Source: Dryocosmus kuriphilus
Taxonomy: Eukaryota; Arthropoda; Insecta; Hymenoptera; Cynipidae
NCBI GenBank assembly: GCA_038277395.1
Contig: CM076190.1
Span: forward strand, 250,275,256-250,339,255
Length of the DNA: 64,000 nucleotides
Direction: 5' to 3'
Part shown: positions 45,589 to 57,249 of the stretch, one piece after another
Position numbering within the stretch: position 1 is the first letter of the stretch
How the letters are laid out: every line of letters starts with the position of its first letter
The notes under the pieces: model-generated
The model's input: the letters and a program-made list of their open reading frames with translations, nothing else
The model's database searches: none
Told to the model about the DNA's origin: nothing
Translations under genes and position numbers: made by a program

Positions 45589-47364
45589 ATGTCTCAAAAG
45601 ACGAGACTAGACAGATGCTGTAATCTTTGGAAAAGCTCGAATGAAGTAGGGCACATTGGTAAAGACTTAAGATATATATATCACAGGCAATTAAACGAAA
45701 TTTTCCTCATCTACCACAGTTTCTGAAAGTCAAGATATAGATATGAGCGCTAGTAACAGTGATTTAAGGTCAGCCAGAGAAATTGAATTAGAGGAAATGT
45801 TAACGGAATTAAATGAACAATATAAGAGCTTAGAAGGAAACGATCCTTTAAAATTAACAATTTTAACAATATCTCCATCAAGCTGGAGTGTAAATAAAAT
45901 AGCAAAAGAGTTTGGCATATCATGGCAATTAGCGAAAAAAAAATCTAAAGAACTAAAAGCTTCTAAAGATGTTTTAGCTGATCCTACTGCTAAGAGAGGT
46001 AAAACGTTACCTGCAGCTACTATTGAAAAGGTCACAGCATTTTATGATAATGAAAATAATAGCAGAATTATGCCTGGACAAAAGGATTATATATCTGTAG
46101 AAGTTAATAGAGTAAAAACTAAGGTTCAAAAATGATTATTAGTTTTCAATTTAAAAGAACTTTACACTTTATTCAAAGAATCAAACTCTGATATTGAGAT
46201 AGGGTTTAGTACGTGCACCAAATTGCATCCCAAGTACTGTGTTCTTGCTGGAGCTAGTGAGACCCATAGTGTATGTGTGTGCAACATTCATCAGAACTAC
46301 AAACTAATGTTAGATGCAATAACTATCGCAAAACTCACGCAGGGATAAAAAAACTTAATTTCTGGATACAAAGAATGTTTGGCCAAAATAATGTGCAAAA
46401 ATCCTAATCCTCAGTGCCATCTTGATGAATGCAAGAATTGCCCTGGAATTGAAGTATTCTCTTCTAAATTATTGGAATTGCTGGAAAAAGAAAATCATTA
46501 TGAAGTTGAATGGCAATTGACAGGTGTCGATTGGAAACATTTAGACAAACTAATGAAGATTTCGTAAATTCGTTATGCAACAAATTACAAATTCTTAAGC
46601 TGCATTCATTTCTTGCTAAAGAACAGTCTAAATTTATTTCTGATAAGAAACATAATCTCAAGGAAGGAGAAATGTTGGTGATGTTTGACTTTTCTGAGAA
46701 CTACACATTTACAGCACAAGACGCGGCACAAGCATTTCATTATAATAATGACCAATGCACTGTTTTCCCTGTGATTTATTATTACAAAACAAAGTCAGAT
46801 ATTATTCACAAAAGTTGTGTATTTTTATCCAACAGCTTAAACCATGATACTGCTGCGGTTTATACTATTCAGAGCCTGCTTATTCCCGAGATTCGAACAA
46901 ATGTTCCAAAATTACAAAGGATTATTTATGCGAGTGGCGATGCGAAACAACATTTTAAAAACCATTACCAAATAGCTAATCTCTTATGCCATAAAGATGA
47001 TTTTCAAATAGAAGCGGAGTGGCACAACTGTGTTACTGCTCATGGAAAGAGTCATTACGATGGTATAGGTGCAACCTTCAAGAGAGAGGCATACAGAGCT
47101 AGTCTACAAGCAAAACCACAAGATGCTATTTTAACACATGATGCCCTTTTTAAATGGGCATTAAATCATTTTAAATTAATAAAATGCTTTTATTTTAGTA
47201 AAGCCGAACATAACAGAATGACAAGGCGACTCCATAAGAGATTTGAGTTAGCAAAACCTGTACCAGAAATCTCAAAAAGTCATTATTTTCAAGTTGTGGC
47301 TGCAAAAGAGCTTCTGATAAAGAGGTATTCGAATGCTACTACAGGCATACAATTTATTATGTAA
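45589..47364 (+). pseudogene. Transposase-like gene, multiply broken, homologous to 60236-62936
   Basis: A likely first exon (MSQKTRLDRCCNLWKSSNEVG) is followed at 45743-46135 by a frame with a clear helix-turn-helix (WSVNKIAKEFGISWQLAKK) and NSRIMPGQKDYISV. Later frames carry PKYCVLAGASETHSVCVC, CKNPNPQCHLDECKNCPG, FDFSENYTFTAQDAAQAFHYNN, YASGDAKQHFKNHYQIANL and EWHNCVTAHGKSHYDGIGATFKREA. Each block aligns with the intact copy. At the second acidic block, ASGDAKQHFKN replaces FSDGSGAQYKN. In-frame stops (46136, near 46345) and shifts (46440-46570) make it a pseudogene. It is expected to be a nuclear DDE-type enzyme by family pattern. Confidence 0.75.
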
Positions 47365-47404
47365 TAGTCATCATATATGAAGCTGAAAAGAGATTTGCTC
47401 CTTC

Positions 47405-47800
47405 GAGCAACGAGAAAGTGAGAGGCAGGGGGACTCACTCTAATGAAGCACCCCAAAAAGTGAGAGGCAAGGAGACTCACTCTAATCAAGCACCCCAAAA
47501 AGTGAGAGGCAAGGGGACTCACTCTAATGAAGCACCCCAAAAAGTGAGAGGCAAGGGGACTCACTCTAATCAAGCACCCCAAAAAGTGAGAGGCAAGGGG
47601 ACTCACTCTAATGAAGCACCCCAAAAAGTGAGAGGCAAGGGGGCTCACTCTAATCAAGCACCCCAAAAAGTGAGAGACAAGGGGACTCACTCTAATGAAG
47701 CACCCCAAAAAGTGAGAGGCAAGGGGACTCACTCTAATCAAGCACTCCAAAAAGTGAGAGGCAAGGGGACTCACTCTAATAAAGCACCCCAAAGGAAACA
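47405..47800. repeat. 42-bp minisatellite, about 9 copies in an 84-bp alternation
   Basis: AAAGTGAGAGGCAAGGGGAC...CACTCTAATGAAGCACCCC repeats every 42 bp. The GAAG/CAAG variant alternates strictly for most of the array. Because 42 is a multiple of 3, both strands stay open (47418-47864 plus, 47289-47801 minus); these are not genes. GTGAG and CTCAC in each unit can pair. Confidence 0.9.
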
Positions 47801-47869
47801 AAGATCTACTACGTCCACGTCGTTGTTTCTGGGTAATGCTAAGAGTATATTACGGCCAGGTTAAGAAAT

Positions 47870-48170
47870 AAAAAACTAAATAATCTTTTTGTATAAATTG
47901 TTGTAAACTTGAGTAAAAATACAAAAAACTGCTTTTTAATAGCTTTGGTAAGGTTAGGGATAACAAGTAACATTTCCCATAGTATATAATGTTAGAAACA
48001 CGAAAAACTGACTTTCGGGTGTTTTCTTTCAGGTTAGGGACAATGCGTAGCATTTTTCGTCATAAATAATGTCAGATTCATGTATATAAAACAAAATTAC
48101 ATAAAAAAATAATCTTTTTCCGTTGATTTGTGATAAATTGCGTATGAGTAAAACGCGAAAAACTGACCTT
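47870..48170. repeat. Sub-repeats of the right TIR region
   Basis: Further GTTAGGGA(C/T)A...CACGAAAAACTGA units (about 120-130 bp) extend the right TIR inwards. They are absent or shorter on the left. Confidence 0.6.
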
Positions 48171-48629
48171 TAGGTATTTTTGTGAGGTTAGGGACAGTTA
48201 GAAGCACTTTCTGTCTCAAATAATATCAGATTCATGTTTATCAATCAAAAGAACATAAAAATAAGCTTGGTCCACTGATTTACGCTGATTTACGTAAGCG
48301 TGTAACACGAAAAACTGGTTTTTGGGTGTTTTTTTTTTTGAGGTTAGGGACAAACCGTAGCATCTTTCGTCATAAATAATTTTAGATTCATGTATATAAA
48401 ACAAAATTACATAAAAATAAGCTCTTTCCGTTGATTTACGATGATTTCCGTAAGCGTAAAACACGAAAAAATGATTTTTGGGTGCATTTTTGAGGTTAAG
48501 GGCAGTTTGAAGCATTTCCTGTCGTAAATAAGGTCAGATTCGTGTTCATCGATCAAAAATATACGCAAAAAAACCTTTATTTGTACTCTTATGATGCCTT
48601 AGGTGAAAGTATGCTTGATAAAACTATTA

Positions 48630-49345
48630 TACAAGGTGTTTTTTTAAACTTGATAAATCGAAATATCTCAAAAAATACGCATTCTACGAAAAAAATGTTC
48701 TTAATAAAAACTTTTTATTTTCGAGGGGGAAAAGCGGTTTTGTAAAAATTTACCCCACCCCACCCCCTAAGGGGGCAGGGGTGGGGGTAACTTCGTAATT
48801 TCAAATGGGAATCCCAATTTTTTATCACAGATTCAGATTCTTATTTATGAAATACGTAAGTTTTGTTTGAATTTTTTTTTTTTTTTCGATTCGCGATAGA
48901 TGGCGCTGCAATTGCAAAAAATGTAATTGTTAAGTGTTTCAAGGATAACGTAATGTCCAAAATTGAATTGATTACAATTGAATGATCTTCCTTACATTCA
49001 ACACGTCTCATTTACCTTTTGTTTGGAAGCGTTATCCTTGAAACACTCAACAATTACATTTTTTGCAATTGCAGCGCCATCTATCGCGAACCGAAAAAAA
49101 AATGTCAAACAAAACTTACGTATTTCATAAATGAGAATCTGAATCTGTGATAAAAAATTGGGGTTCCCGTTTGCAATTACGAAGTTACCCCCACCCCTGC
49201 CCCCTTAGGGGGTGGGGTGGGGTAAATTTTTGCAAAACCGCTTTTCCCCCTTGAAAATAAAAAGTTTTTATTAAGAACATTTTTTTCGTAGGATGCGTAT
49301 TTTTTGAGATATTTCGATTTGTCAAGTTAAAAAAAACACCCTGTA
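48630..49345. mobile_element. Fold-back MITE (48632-49343), TA-flanked
   Basis: CAAGGTGTTTTTTTAAACTTG at the left mirrors CAAGTTAAAAAAAACACCCTG at the right. The arms (about 320 bp each) match throughout, with a central spacer near 48950-49024, and TA lies on both sides. There is no coding capacity. It destroyed the right end of the 44550 element or inserted exactly beside it. Confidence 0.75.
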
Positions 49346-51130
49346 TATATTCCATCAGTATGTATGATTTATCTCCAGTTATTTCTTTGCTTTTTCGTTA
49401 ACTAATTCCTTAGTGGATGTCTCTTTGATATTTGCTTACAGGAAGCTGACGTCATATTTTCAAAGAATTGGACAAAAACAAAAGTCTAGCGTTGGTTGGG
49501 CTTAAAATTTGTAACTAAATAAATTGTTTAAACATTCCACAGCTACGCGTCACTCGTCTAACATCATCTCTTCATTAATTACTTAAAGTTTCTCCCGTTG
49601 ATCTTTACTGATAGACGAGTTTCAACAATTATTTAATAATATTATATTGCAGTAGTTTACCTTGAAAAGTGTGATAACAGGAGTAGGTTAAAAATGGCAC
49701 TTTTATTTTAATGTCTAAAATCATGCAATGTAATGAGAAATATTAAAAATCACATTACTCTATATCTCACAAATACGCAGGAAAGACTTTAAATTATTCT
49801 TGTATATTCTGAACTGTACAATTGCTCTTCACTTTATTTTTTATTTAGCATAGACATGAACTCTTTTTTTGAGAATCACGCTATTAAAGTTGCAAAATTT
49901 CTACAAATTGAGGATTTATTGCTTACGAATGATATTAGTAACACCTCTCAGATGATATTATACCACTTTAGGTATGTCTTGTGATATTTTTTAAGAATTT
50001 CGTAAAACATACGGCTTAAATTGATCACTCTTTGATTTTATCAACAAATGAGTAAAATATTTTTCATATATCATACTGCAACCTAAGAGAAGAACAGAGA
50101 GACTTCTTTTTTATTTTATTCTAAATCTTGAAAGCATAATAGGTAAATCTTCAAATCATAAGAGAGAGATTGAGGTATTTAAAAAAGAACGAATGTGAAA
50201 CCTCTTAATAAAATGCATGTAGCCTTTTATCTCAAGCTTCGAAAATGCCGATACTATATTATTATTATTATTATTATTATTCATATCGAAAAATCTCATC
50301 TTGAAGGAACACGTTTATCAGACTCTTTACTGTAATATGGCACCCTCGAGAACTTTATCGCTGAGGATGTTCGCATATTCTTTAATAATTTCTGAGATAA
50401 TTATTCTCTAATTTTATATTATTGTGACATACAACATGTAATCCCTGACCATTAGAAAGGATTCATTTCTTTAGATGCATTTTTTACCCATATGCTAGTT
50501 GATTGGCTACAAATATTTTCTAATAAACTATATTACACAGTAGCTTTAGAAAGAGCAAAATCATTATTCTTCATAAAATGCCTTATAATAGCTTATCTTA
50601 AACTTCGCAAATGTTAAGTGTCGTATTACATGTGATATGCATCGTGGTAAAAAACAATGAAAAGCTTAGGATATGGAGGGTGAGAGATTGGGAGAGAGAG
50701 AGAGAGGGAGGGAGATGGCTTTACAGACACTATATTTTAGTGCTACTAAAAGAAGACAGATGGCGTTACTGATATCATACTTTAGTTTTTCAAGAAGAAA
50801 ACAGATGGCGTTGTATTTAGCACGGACATGTGAAACATTCTGGAGATTCATACCTCTCTCTACTAAATAGCACAATATGATGCAGTTTACTGTAATATGA
50901 CACCCTCGAGAACTTTATGGCTAAGGATGTTCTCGAAATTGTTGATCAAAATATTATTTACATCTAATTCTATTGCTAAAAAACTCTTCTAGAAAAAATC
51001 AAATGCATCACATTGGACAATGTACTCTTGATTTATATTAAAGTTGCCTCGAAAAGAGTGTTCGTAAAACCTTCAATAAAATGCGTGCCGTCTTATCTCA
51101 AGCCTCGTAAGAGCGTCACATTACATATCG
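49346..51130 (-). repeat. Right arm of the diverged palindromic element
   Basis: The segment 49470-49920 aligns with the giant palindrome's right arm at about 14230-14590: GTTGGTTGGGCTTAAAATTTG, CAACAATTATTTAATAA, TTTAGCATAGACATGAAC. 50810-51115 is the inverse of 44100-44400. An internal tandem duplication (ACACCCTCGAGAACTTTAT at about 50890, GCACCCTCGAGAACTTTAT at about 50340) and an (ATT)n run at 50265-50283 are present. Confidence 0.65.
50673..50830. repeat. GA tract followed by three ~57-bp units ending in CAGATGGCGTT
   Basis: (GA)n at 50685-50715 is followed by AGATGGC(T/G)TTAC...ATA(T/C)TTTAGT units. Open frames on both strands here are repeat translations. Confidence 0.6.
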
Positions 51131-51299
51131 TATGCATCGAGAAGTAAATGCGCTCATTTAAAGTGATGCTGGAAAATAATAAAAAATGAAACATTGAATA
51201 AAATACCTTCTGCCTTAGATGAACAGCGCTTAGATCAATGTTTCTAAAATCAACATGGAAATATCTTGAAAATGTATCCGTAAATATGCACAATTATTA

Positions 51300-51597
51300 A
51301 TGCAGGTACTATTTTTGTCTATTAATATATCTCCCTCTTCATCTTAAAGTTCTAGACGGTTCTGTATGTGTATTATAACAACGTGTCTGCAATTTAACGT
51401 TCTGAAACGTAAGTGTAATGCGTAGTATAATGATATCATTGCGGATATTTCTAAAAGCTTATGAGAGTGAGAAGGGTGAAGCTGGAAGTGGGATTTGTTT
51501 TCGCCACTTTATCTTAAAGTTCTAGAAGGTTATGCAGTTTAACGATTTTGAAGAGTAAATGAAATGCGTAGTATAATGATATCATCGCGGACATTTC
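51300..51597. repeat. About 180-bp tandem repeat, left part (target of both later insertions)
   Basis: ATCTTAAAGTTCTAGA(C/A)GGTT at 51340 and 51510 and TAGTATAATGATATCAT(T/C)GCGG at 51420 and 51570 show two units. The array resumes at 59017-59105 and 63801-64000. Confidence 0.75.
51592..51597. repeat. Target-site duplication CATTTC (left) of the LTR element
   Basis: Repeated at 59011-59016. Removing the element rebuilds GCGGACATTTCTAGAAGC, as in the other repeat units. Confidence 0.85.
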
Positions 51598-51828
51598 TGT
51601 GAAGAGGGGCCATCAATCAACGCCCTCTCACGACATCTTTTATGGTATATAAGAGGTCTGGCCTACTGGCACCGCAGCACTCATTTTTTGTATCTTGAGG
51701 CAGAAACTCTGCCCAAATAAATATCGAAATTGTATTTAACCTAAAAAGTCTCCGAAAGTAAGATTCCTTTTCCTTGAAGAGTCTTTATCATTTAAAAAAA
51801 ATCAAACTTTCGGAATTCGCGGATCACA
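51598..51828 (+). repeat. 5' LTR (231 bp)
   Basis: TGTGAAG...GATCACA. It contains TATATAAG at 51646-51653 (core promoter) and AATAAA at about 51716 (polyadenylation signal). Confidence 0.9.
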
Positions 51829-51831
51829 AAT

Positions 51832-51849
51832 TGGCGACCGTGACAGGAC
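51832..51849 (+). promoter_or_regulatory. Primer-binding site
   Basis: TGGCGACCGTGACAGGAC starts 3 nt after the LTR and has the expected TGG. It is compatible with a tRNA-Arg 3' end (recalled, not verified). Confidence 0.65.
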
Positions 51850-52395
51850 CAGGCACGATCCGTCAGGCAGCAAAAGGACCCTTTGTTACTGAGAAACTGG
51901 CTGGACTGCACCTCCTGGTGAAAGATGCTCATCAAGAAATCGTTAAAAGGACATCCCAACAACCGGCTATTCGGAATCGGCATCAAAAAGGAATCTACGA
52001 ATTTCTTCAAGACCCGAAGTCCTCTCACCAACTTTTTCCGCCAACAAGTAGATAGGAGAAGGTAGACTACGATTGCTTCCCCGAGGAGACTAGAGAGGAT
52101 GAGAATTATAATACTAATGCTGTGGGTAAGTTCCTAAATCTTTTATTTTAGCCTATACAAGTGTTCAATAAAGAAAAATACCCACACAGGAAAGTATTTT
52201 TCAGTGTCTCACAAACCCATTTTTAATTATTTTACTACAAGCCAAACATTACGAAACCAACGAAAAAATATCTAAATAAAGGTACAAAGGTTGTATTCGT
52301 GATACCAATTCCGAAATAAGTTCAAGTGCTGTCAGCTCTAAATATTACGAAACTACGGTAACTAACTTACATTTCCCAAACAGCTCGTAGTAAAA

Positions 52396-53184
52396 ATGAC
52401 GAGTCCGATAGGTTTCAAAAGTTCGTTGCGAAGGTTTTTGTCCGCGGAAAATATCGCGAGTGCAATCCCTGAGGAATTGCAAAAGCAATTTTTCGAAATG
52501 AAGAGTGCGCTAAGACAAGCCGAAGAATAATTGGCTCAATTAAATATTAAATGAGAAGAGGCTCAGAATTTACAGTCACAGCTTAAGGAGACACAAACAG
52601 ACAGACGATCCTTCGTTCCTAATGCCCCTTATTTTATATTACTAGTAATTATCATTAATATTGTTATTATTATTAAGAAATTATAATTAGACGGGTCGCA
52701 AGATATGGAGTTTTTCAAGGACGATCTTCGAGGACCCATCGAGGCCATATTTCATAACTCCACAAGTCAAGAAATGAAGGATGCCCTTTCCGAAGAATCT
52801 ATGAGGGGAATTCGAGCTCGAAAGTTCAAAAGGGAAGCTCAAAGAGTCGCGACACGAATTTTACCACCACTAACGGTAACCAAATTATCAGAAGCTCTAG
52901 TAATTGAGTTCGGTTCCAGAGGTAAGAATCTAGCTCACCTGCAGCAGGAAAGAAATGTTACATGCCAAATGATTAATGAGAAAGCGAAATGTTATATTCG
53001 TCGTTACCAAGAGATAGACAGAAAAATTCAAAGAGCAATAGACTACAGCCCTGCAGAATTTAAAGATTATGAACGTCGAAAGGAGGAATTAATACGGGTT
53101 AAAAAATTAATTGATGGACTAGGAAATGAAATTAGCAGCAAAGTAGCCAACTCCAGACCGACGCGACTAAATGACGCTTATTAA
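52396..53184 (+). pseudogene. Errantivirus gag-like gene with in-frame stops
   Basis: The frame starts at 52396. It has in-frame stops at 52528-52530 and 52552-52554, then a short AT-rich stretch, and continues open in the same frame from about 52690 to 53184. The open part is charged and helical (RKFKREAQRVATRILPPLTVTKLSEAL), as in insect gypsy Gag, which packages the RNA. There is no zinc knuckle, as is usual in many errantiviruses. The identification rests on position before the protease and length. Confidence 0.65.
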
Positions 53185-53423
53185 TTAGCATTACAAGAGG
53201 AAAAAGATTACATAGACCGGGGAAAAAAAACGCGACGAGGAAGGAAATTTTCAGCTACGACCAGGAGTAACCAAGGACCCCCCGAAACGAACTTATGTAA
53301 CAGAGGAAATTCAGGAGGAACAAACGGACATTTATCTGCAGGAAATACAGGACCAAGAAGAATTTTGTTACGAGGAGGAACGGTGGAGGACATCCCTACA
53401 TCCTCATACAATTGCGAGGATAT

Positions 53424-53953
53424 AGGAGTCGACGAGGATTCCTGGTAGATACAGGAAGTCCGGAATCCTTTGTAAAAACTCAGTGTTTAGTTGGACGAGA
53501 ATGCAAACCTTAAAGAATACCATTAGAACAACGGAGAAAAGTTTTGAAATAGTGAACGGTATACACCAAACCCTTGGAATTTGTACACTTTCCTCGGGAA
53601 CTAATGAACATAGATTTTTTGTTGTCAAAAATAATTTCCCAACCGAATACGATGGCTTTCTGAGAAGAGACTGGCTAACAGCTAACAGGGCAAAAAACAA
53701 TTTTATCAACGTTACTTTGGACCTCCCACACATTTCCACTCCTCTGCATGGTGATTATGATCCCATTATCTTGCACGTCAGACCCTCGTGTAAAGAGATT
53801 AAGTTAGAATTACCGGAGGGGGATTTCATTATCAGTGGTAAAGGAATTTTACCAGGTATTTATAGGAGTGACAAGGGAGTCACACAAGTTTCAACGGTAA
53901 ATGCGAACGGTAAACAACAAGAGATAGAAATAAAACGAAGACTTAGTAATTGA
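53424..53953 (+). pseudogene. Retroviral-type aspartic protease region, frameshifted
   Basis: FLVDTGSPESF at about 53439-53471 contains the DTGS catalytic motif (Asp codon at 53448). A frame change near 53480 follows. Then YDGFLRRDWL (about 53649-53680) matches the conserved C-terminal protease block. The remainder to 53953 is the linker to RT. Confidence 0.75.
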
Positions 53954-54026
53954 ACCATTAAGAAATCGAGTAACAGGTAATGATCTATTCCGGGGAAAGA
54001 TTGCAAGCTCAAGAAACAAAGAGAAA

Positions 54027-55140
54027 TTGATTTCAAAAATCCTAAATAATAAAATTGACCAAGATCAACGAAAGAAACTTCTAAAAGAATGGTATATAAA
54101 ACCTCAAACAATCCCAATTTTTTCTATCTCCCGAAACCTTGACAGTAATCAGAGAATAGAAGAACTGTTATCTAGAAGCTCACTCTCTCACTTACAGGAA
54201 AACTTAGAAAATGATATGCGAAACCTATTAATAGAATTTAATGATATTTTCCATTTATCTGGAGATCCCATGCCAATAGTTTCAGATGTGGAACACCACA
54301 TTAAATTAACTACGGACAAACCAACCAATAACCCACTCTACAGATATCCAATATTATTTCAACCCGAGATAGAAAGACAATTAAAGAATATGAAGAAAAA
54401 GGACTAATTAGACGTTCCTTTTCCCCGCACCAAGCGAACGTCTGGCTCGTTACAAAGAAATTAGATTCTAGTGGCAAACAGAAGTGGAGGCTTGTCATGG
54501 ACTTCAGAAAATTAAACGAGTTCACTACTAAAGATAATTACCCGTTACCATCGATAGAGGAGATCCTTTGTATGCTAGGTCAAGCAAAATTCATGTCTTG
54601 TTTTGATATGGCCAACGGGTTCTATCAAGTGGCAGTAGCTGCCGAAGATATTGAGAAAACCGCATTTTCTACACACAAATGTCATTGGGAGTGGGTTAGA
54701 ATGCCAATGGGTTTGATTAACGCGCCAGTCACATATCAAAAGGGTTAATCTTTTAAGTTACAAGGTTTGATTGGCAATATATGTTTTATATATTTGGATG
54801 ATCTAATAGTAATTGGAAAAACAGAAAAGGAACACCTTCAGAATTTCAGAACAGTTTTCACTCGCCTACGTGAAACCAAGTTAATTCTCCAACCAGACAA
54901 ATGTAAATATCTCGAAAAAGAAATGAAATACTTGGGACATGCAGTCGGGCCAGACGGAGTTAAACCCCTCCAAAATAATGTAGAAAAGGTATTAAAATTT
55001 CCTAAACCAAAAACTGCTAAAGAATTTGAACGGTTCATGGGACTGGCCTCCTTTTATCGAAAATTTATCAAAAATTTTGCCAAGATTGCCCATCCCTTAA
55101 ATCATTTAAAAGGAAAGAATATTCCCTTCAATTGGACATC
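54027..55140 (+). pseudogene. Reverse transcriptase domain, broken
   Basis: The fingers region ends in a frame change at about 54395. The palm follows with LVMDFRKLNEFT, FDMANGFYQV and a TAA stop at 54746-54748 in the same frame as FIYLDDLIV. YLDD at about 54791-54802 is the catalytic motif. Sequence normally found between the palm block and YLDD is shortened around the stop. The thumb/connection (FLG-like GLASFYRKFIKNFA) leads into a further frame change at about 55140. RNA-dependent DNA polymerase by family; this copy is interrupted. Confidence 0.85.
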
Positions 55141-56241
55141 GGATGTGAAAGTGCATTCAATAAATTAAAAACTTTATTAATATCATATCCACTTCTAAAA
55201 CATCCAGATCTATCCAAACCCTTTATTTTGTGTACGGATGCCTCTAACGAAGGTTTAGGAGTTGTTCTGAGTCAACTAGATGATCAAGGTAAAGAACATC
55301 CGGTAAGCTTTGCAAGCAGAAGCTTGAATCCTGCAGAAAGAAATTATTCCACGACAGAAAAAGAGCTTCTCGCAATAATATGGGAAATAAAACAGTATCG
55401 CCACCTGCTTTATGGACAAAAATTCAAAGTCTATACGGACCACCAACCCATCAAAAGATTACTAAGCGACAGGCCCGACAACATGTCTTCCAGACTCTTT
55501 CGACTAACCCAAAAATTGACCGACTATAAAATAGAAGTAACCTATAAGCCAGGCAAAAAAAAAAACGAAAACGCTGACGCACTAAGTAGAGCTTTTCCAA
55601 TAAACGAAACAAATGAACCACAGCCAGGAACAAGTCAAGAAACATCTCATCTAAGTCCTCTAACAGAATTCAGTCTGGATGACTTCCTAATGGAATCAGG
55701 AATCGACCAGTCCCAATTCAGAGAAATCATGGATGATCTAGAAAAATCACTGCCACCCCCAGAGAAGGAACCTAAATCAACAACCGAAGAACCACATGAA
55801 GAAATCTTGGAACATCCAATCATCTCAACTTCACTCAGCAAAAAGACTACGAGAATCTTGCTAAAATCAATGACGGATGTAGAATTCACGGATCAAATTC
55901 GAGCAGGGAGAAATTATATCACCAACGATTTGAATAGATTAAAGAAATTCCATGACGGACCAATCCTTATAGCAAATAATAACACGGTATTCTTCACACG
56001 AGTCAACTCACAAAAAATACCCGAGAACTATTTTAAAAAAGTAACAAAAGTAGATCTAAGAATTAATAGTGCACTTTTTAGAACTCCAGAAAGTTTCATA
56101 AATCTCGCGGAAATATTATGGAATCATGAGCAAGCAAACGAACCACAGGTAATTGAGTTAACCAATTGGTCAACCGAACCAGAATATCAATCCATGACAA
56201 AATTTATTTTCTTAGCAGTTGAATTAATGAACATTACATAG
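55132..56241 (+). CDS. RNase H domain and following pol linker (open segment)
   Basis: Continuous frame of 369 codons. FILCTDASNEGLGVVLSQ, TTEKELLAIIWEIK and VYTDHQPIKRL carry the RNase H Asp, Glu and Asp residues. Then KPGKKKNENADALSRAF is the usual chromodomain-less junction, followed by about 200 acidic residues of linker. It degrades the RNA strand during reverse transcription. It stops just before the integrase, so it is separated from both neighbours by breaks. Confidence 0.8.
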   Translation: MDIGCESAFNKLKTLLISYPLLKHPDLSKPFILCTDASNEGLGVVLSQLDDQGKEHPVSFASRSLNPAERNYSTTEKELLAIIWEIKQYRHLLYGQKFKVYTDHQPIKRLLSDRPDNMSSRLFRLTQKLTDYKIEVTYKPGKKKNENADALSRAFPINETNEPQPGTSQETSHLSPLTEFSLDDFLMESGIDQSQFREIMDDLEKSLPPPEKEPKSTTEEPHEEILEHPIISTSLSKKTTRILLKSMTDVEFTDQIRAGRNYITNDLNRLKKFHDGPILIANNNTVFFTRVNSQKIPENYFKKVTKVDLRINSALFRTPESFINLAEILWNHEQANEPQVIELTNWSTEPEYQSMTKFIFLAVELMNIT

Positions 56242-56244
56242 AGA

Positions 56245-57249
56245 TTCAGAATAAAGGCTATGTACCCGCGGATTGTGCGAAAAACTCAAATGCAAATGGA
56301 AATTGTTGCAAGAACGCATGAAAAAGGGTATTGGGCCACAGACAAAATGATAAGAGTCATCCAACAACAATATTTTTGGCCAAGTATGACAACTCAAATC
56401 CAGGAATATGTAAAAAGTTGCCCTGTTTGCTCTCTAAAAAATAACGAAAGGAGCATCCGAGCAGACGGAGTTATAATTGAACCCGCTAAGTATCCCTTCC
56501 ATATTTTTAACGCAGACAAATTCTCGTTCGAGGATAAAACCTATTTAGCAATCGAGGACAGTCTATCAAGATATTTGTGGACAATTTCCATGAAAAAACA
56601 AAGAATGGATCTAGTGTTCAAAGACTTTTTTGATATGATACTCTCACCCAAAAAGGCCATTTTGGACAATGACATCTCATTTGAAGGAAAACCATTGCAG
56701 CAGCTATTAGAAAGTCTTCAGATAGAAAGAATTCGGATATCCGCTCGACATCCCGAAAGTAATGGAATTGCTGAACGCGTAATTAAAACCATCAAATATC
56801 TGAGCGCTAGCATGGGAAATAAAGATACTTACGAAAAAGTCATAATAATGGCTGCAAAGATTTAGAATCAAACACCGCACACTACTACTTCATATGCACC
56901 AGAAGAACTACTATATGGCAAAATTATATCGAGAAATGAAGAAGAAGAAGAGATTGTAGAAACCCAGAGGGAAAAAAGAAAGTATATTTTACAAGACGCA
57001 AAAGAAAAAATTCAACAATCAAAAAAAGTGAATCAACGGAAAATTAAGAGGACAGGAAAAGAGCACGACTACAACACAGGAGATTTAATATTAGTACAAA
57101 TAGTCTCTAATAACAAAACCTCATGGTCCGAACCGATAGCAATATTGGGTGTTAAGAAAGAAACGAAAACAGTAACTATATATCGGCAAGGGAAAAAGCA
57201 GATAAGACATTATAATCAAATTAAACCATTTATTGCCATTGACCAATAA
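56245..57249 (+). pseudogene. Integrase, broken before the C-terminal domain
   Basis: A frame at 56260-56865 has an HHCC-like start (ARTHEKGYWATDKM, SCPVCSLKN; the second His is replaced by Tyr). The DD35E core follows: NADKF, ILDNDISFEG and ESNGIAERVIK. A TAG at 56863-56865 precedes a shift; the C-terminal domain resumes at about 56870-57249 in another frame. It inserts the DNA copy into host chromosomes by family. Confidence 0.8.

Larger units (their letters stand above)
44550..48630 (+). mobile_element. Decayed DDE-like DNA transposon, relative of 59106-63800
   Basis: It begins GGGCATTCTCTGTCAACGG after TATATATA. A long TIR repeat (44738-45200) is inverted at about 48170-48645 (TTATCAAGCATACTTTCACC). 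The right end beyond the TIR is replaced by a fold-back MITE. The TIRs contain about 130-bp sub-repeats with CGTGTTTTACGCTTACG. The interior holds a broken transposase gene and two minisatellites. GGGnnATTCT ends are shared with the second copy. Confidence 0.65.

Noticed and set aside
47405..47800. CRISPR-like array
   Set aside because: There are no unique spacers: the whole 42-bp unit repeats, and the context is eukaryotic.
47289..47864. Repeat proteins of 148-170 residues on both strands
   Set aside because: 42-bp minisatellite translations; they overlap antisense and extend only slightly beyond the repeat.
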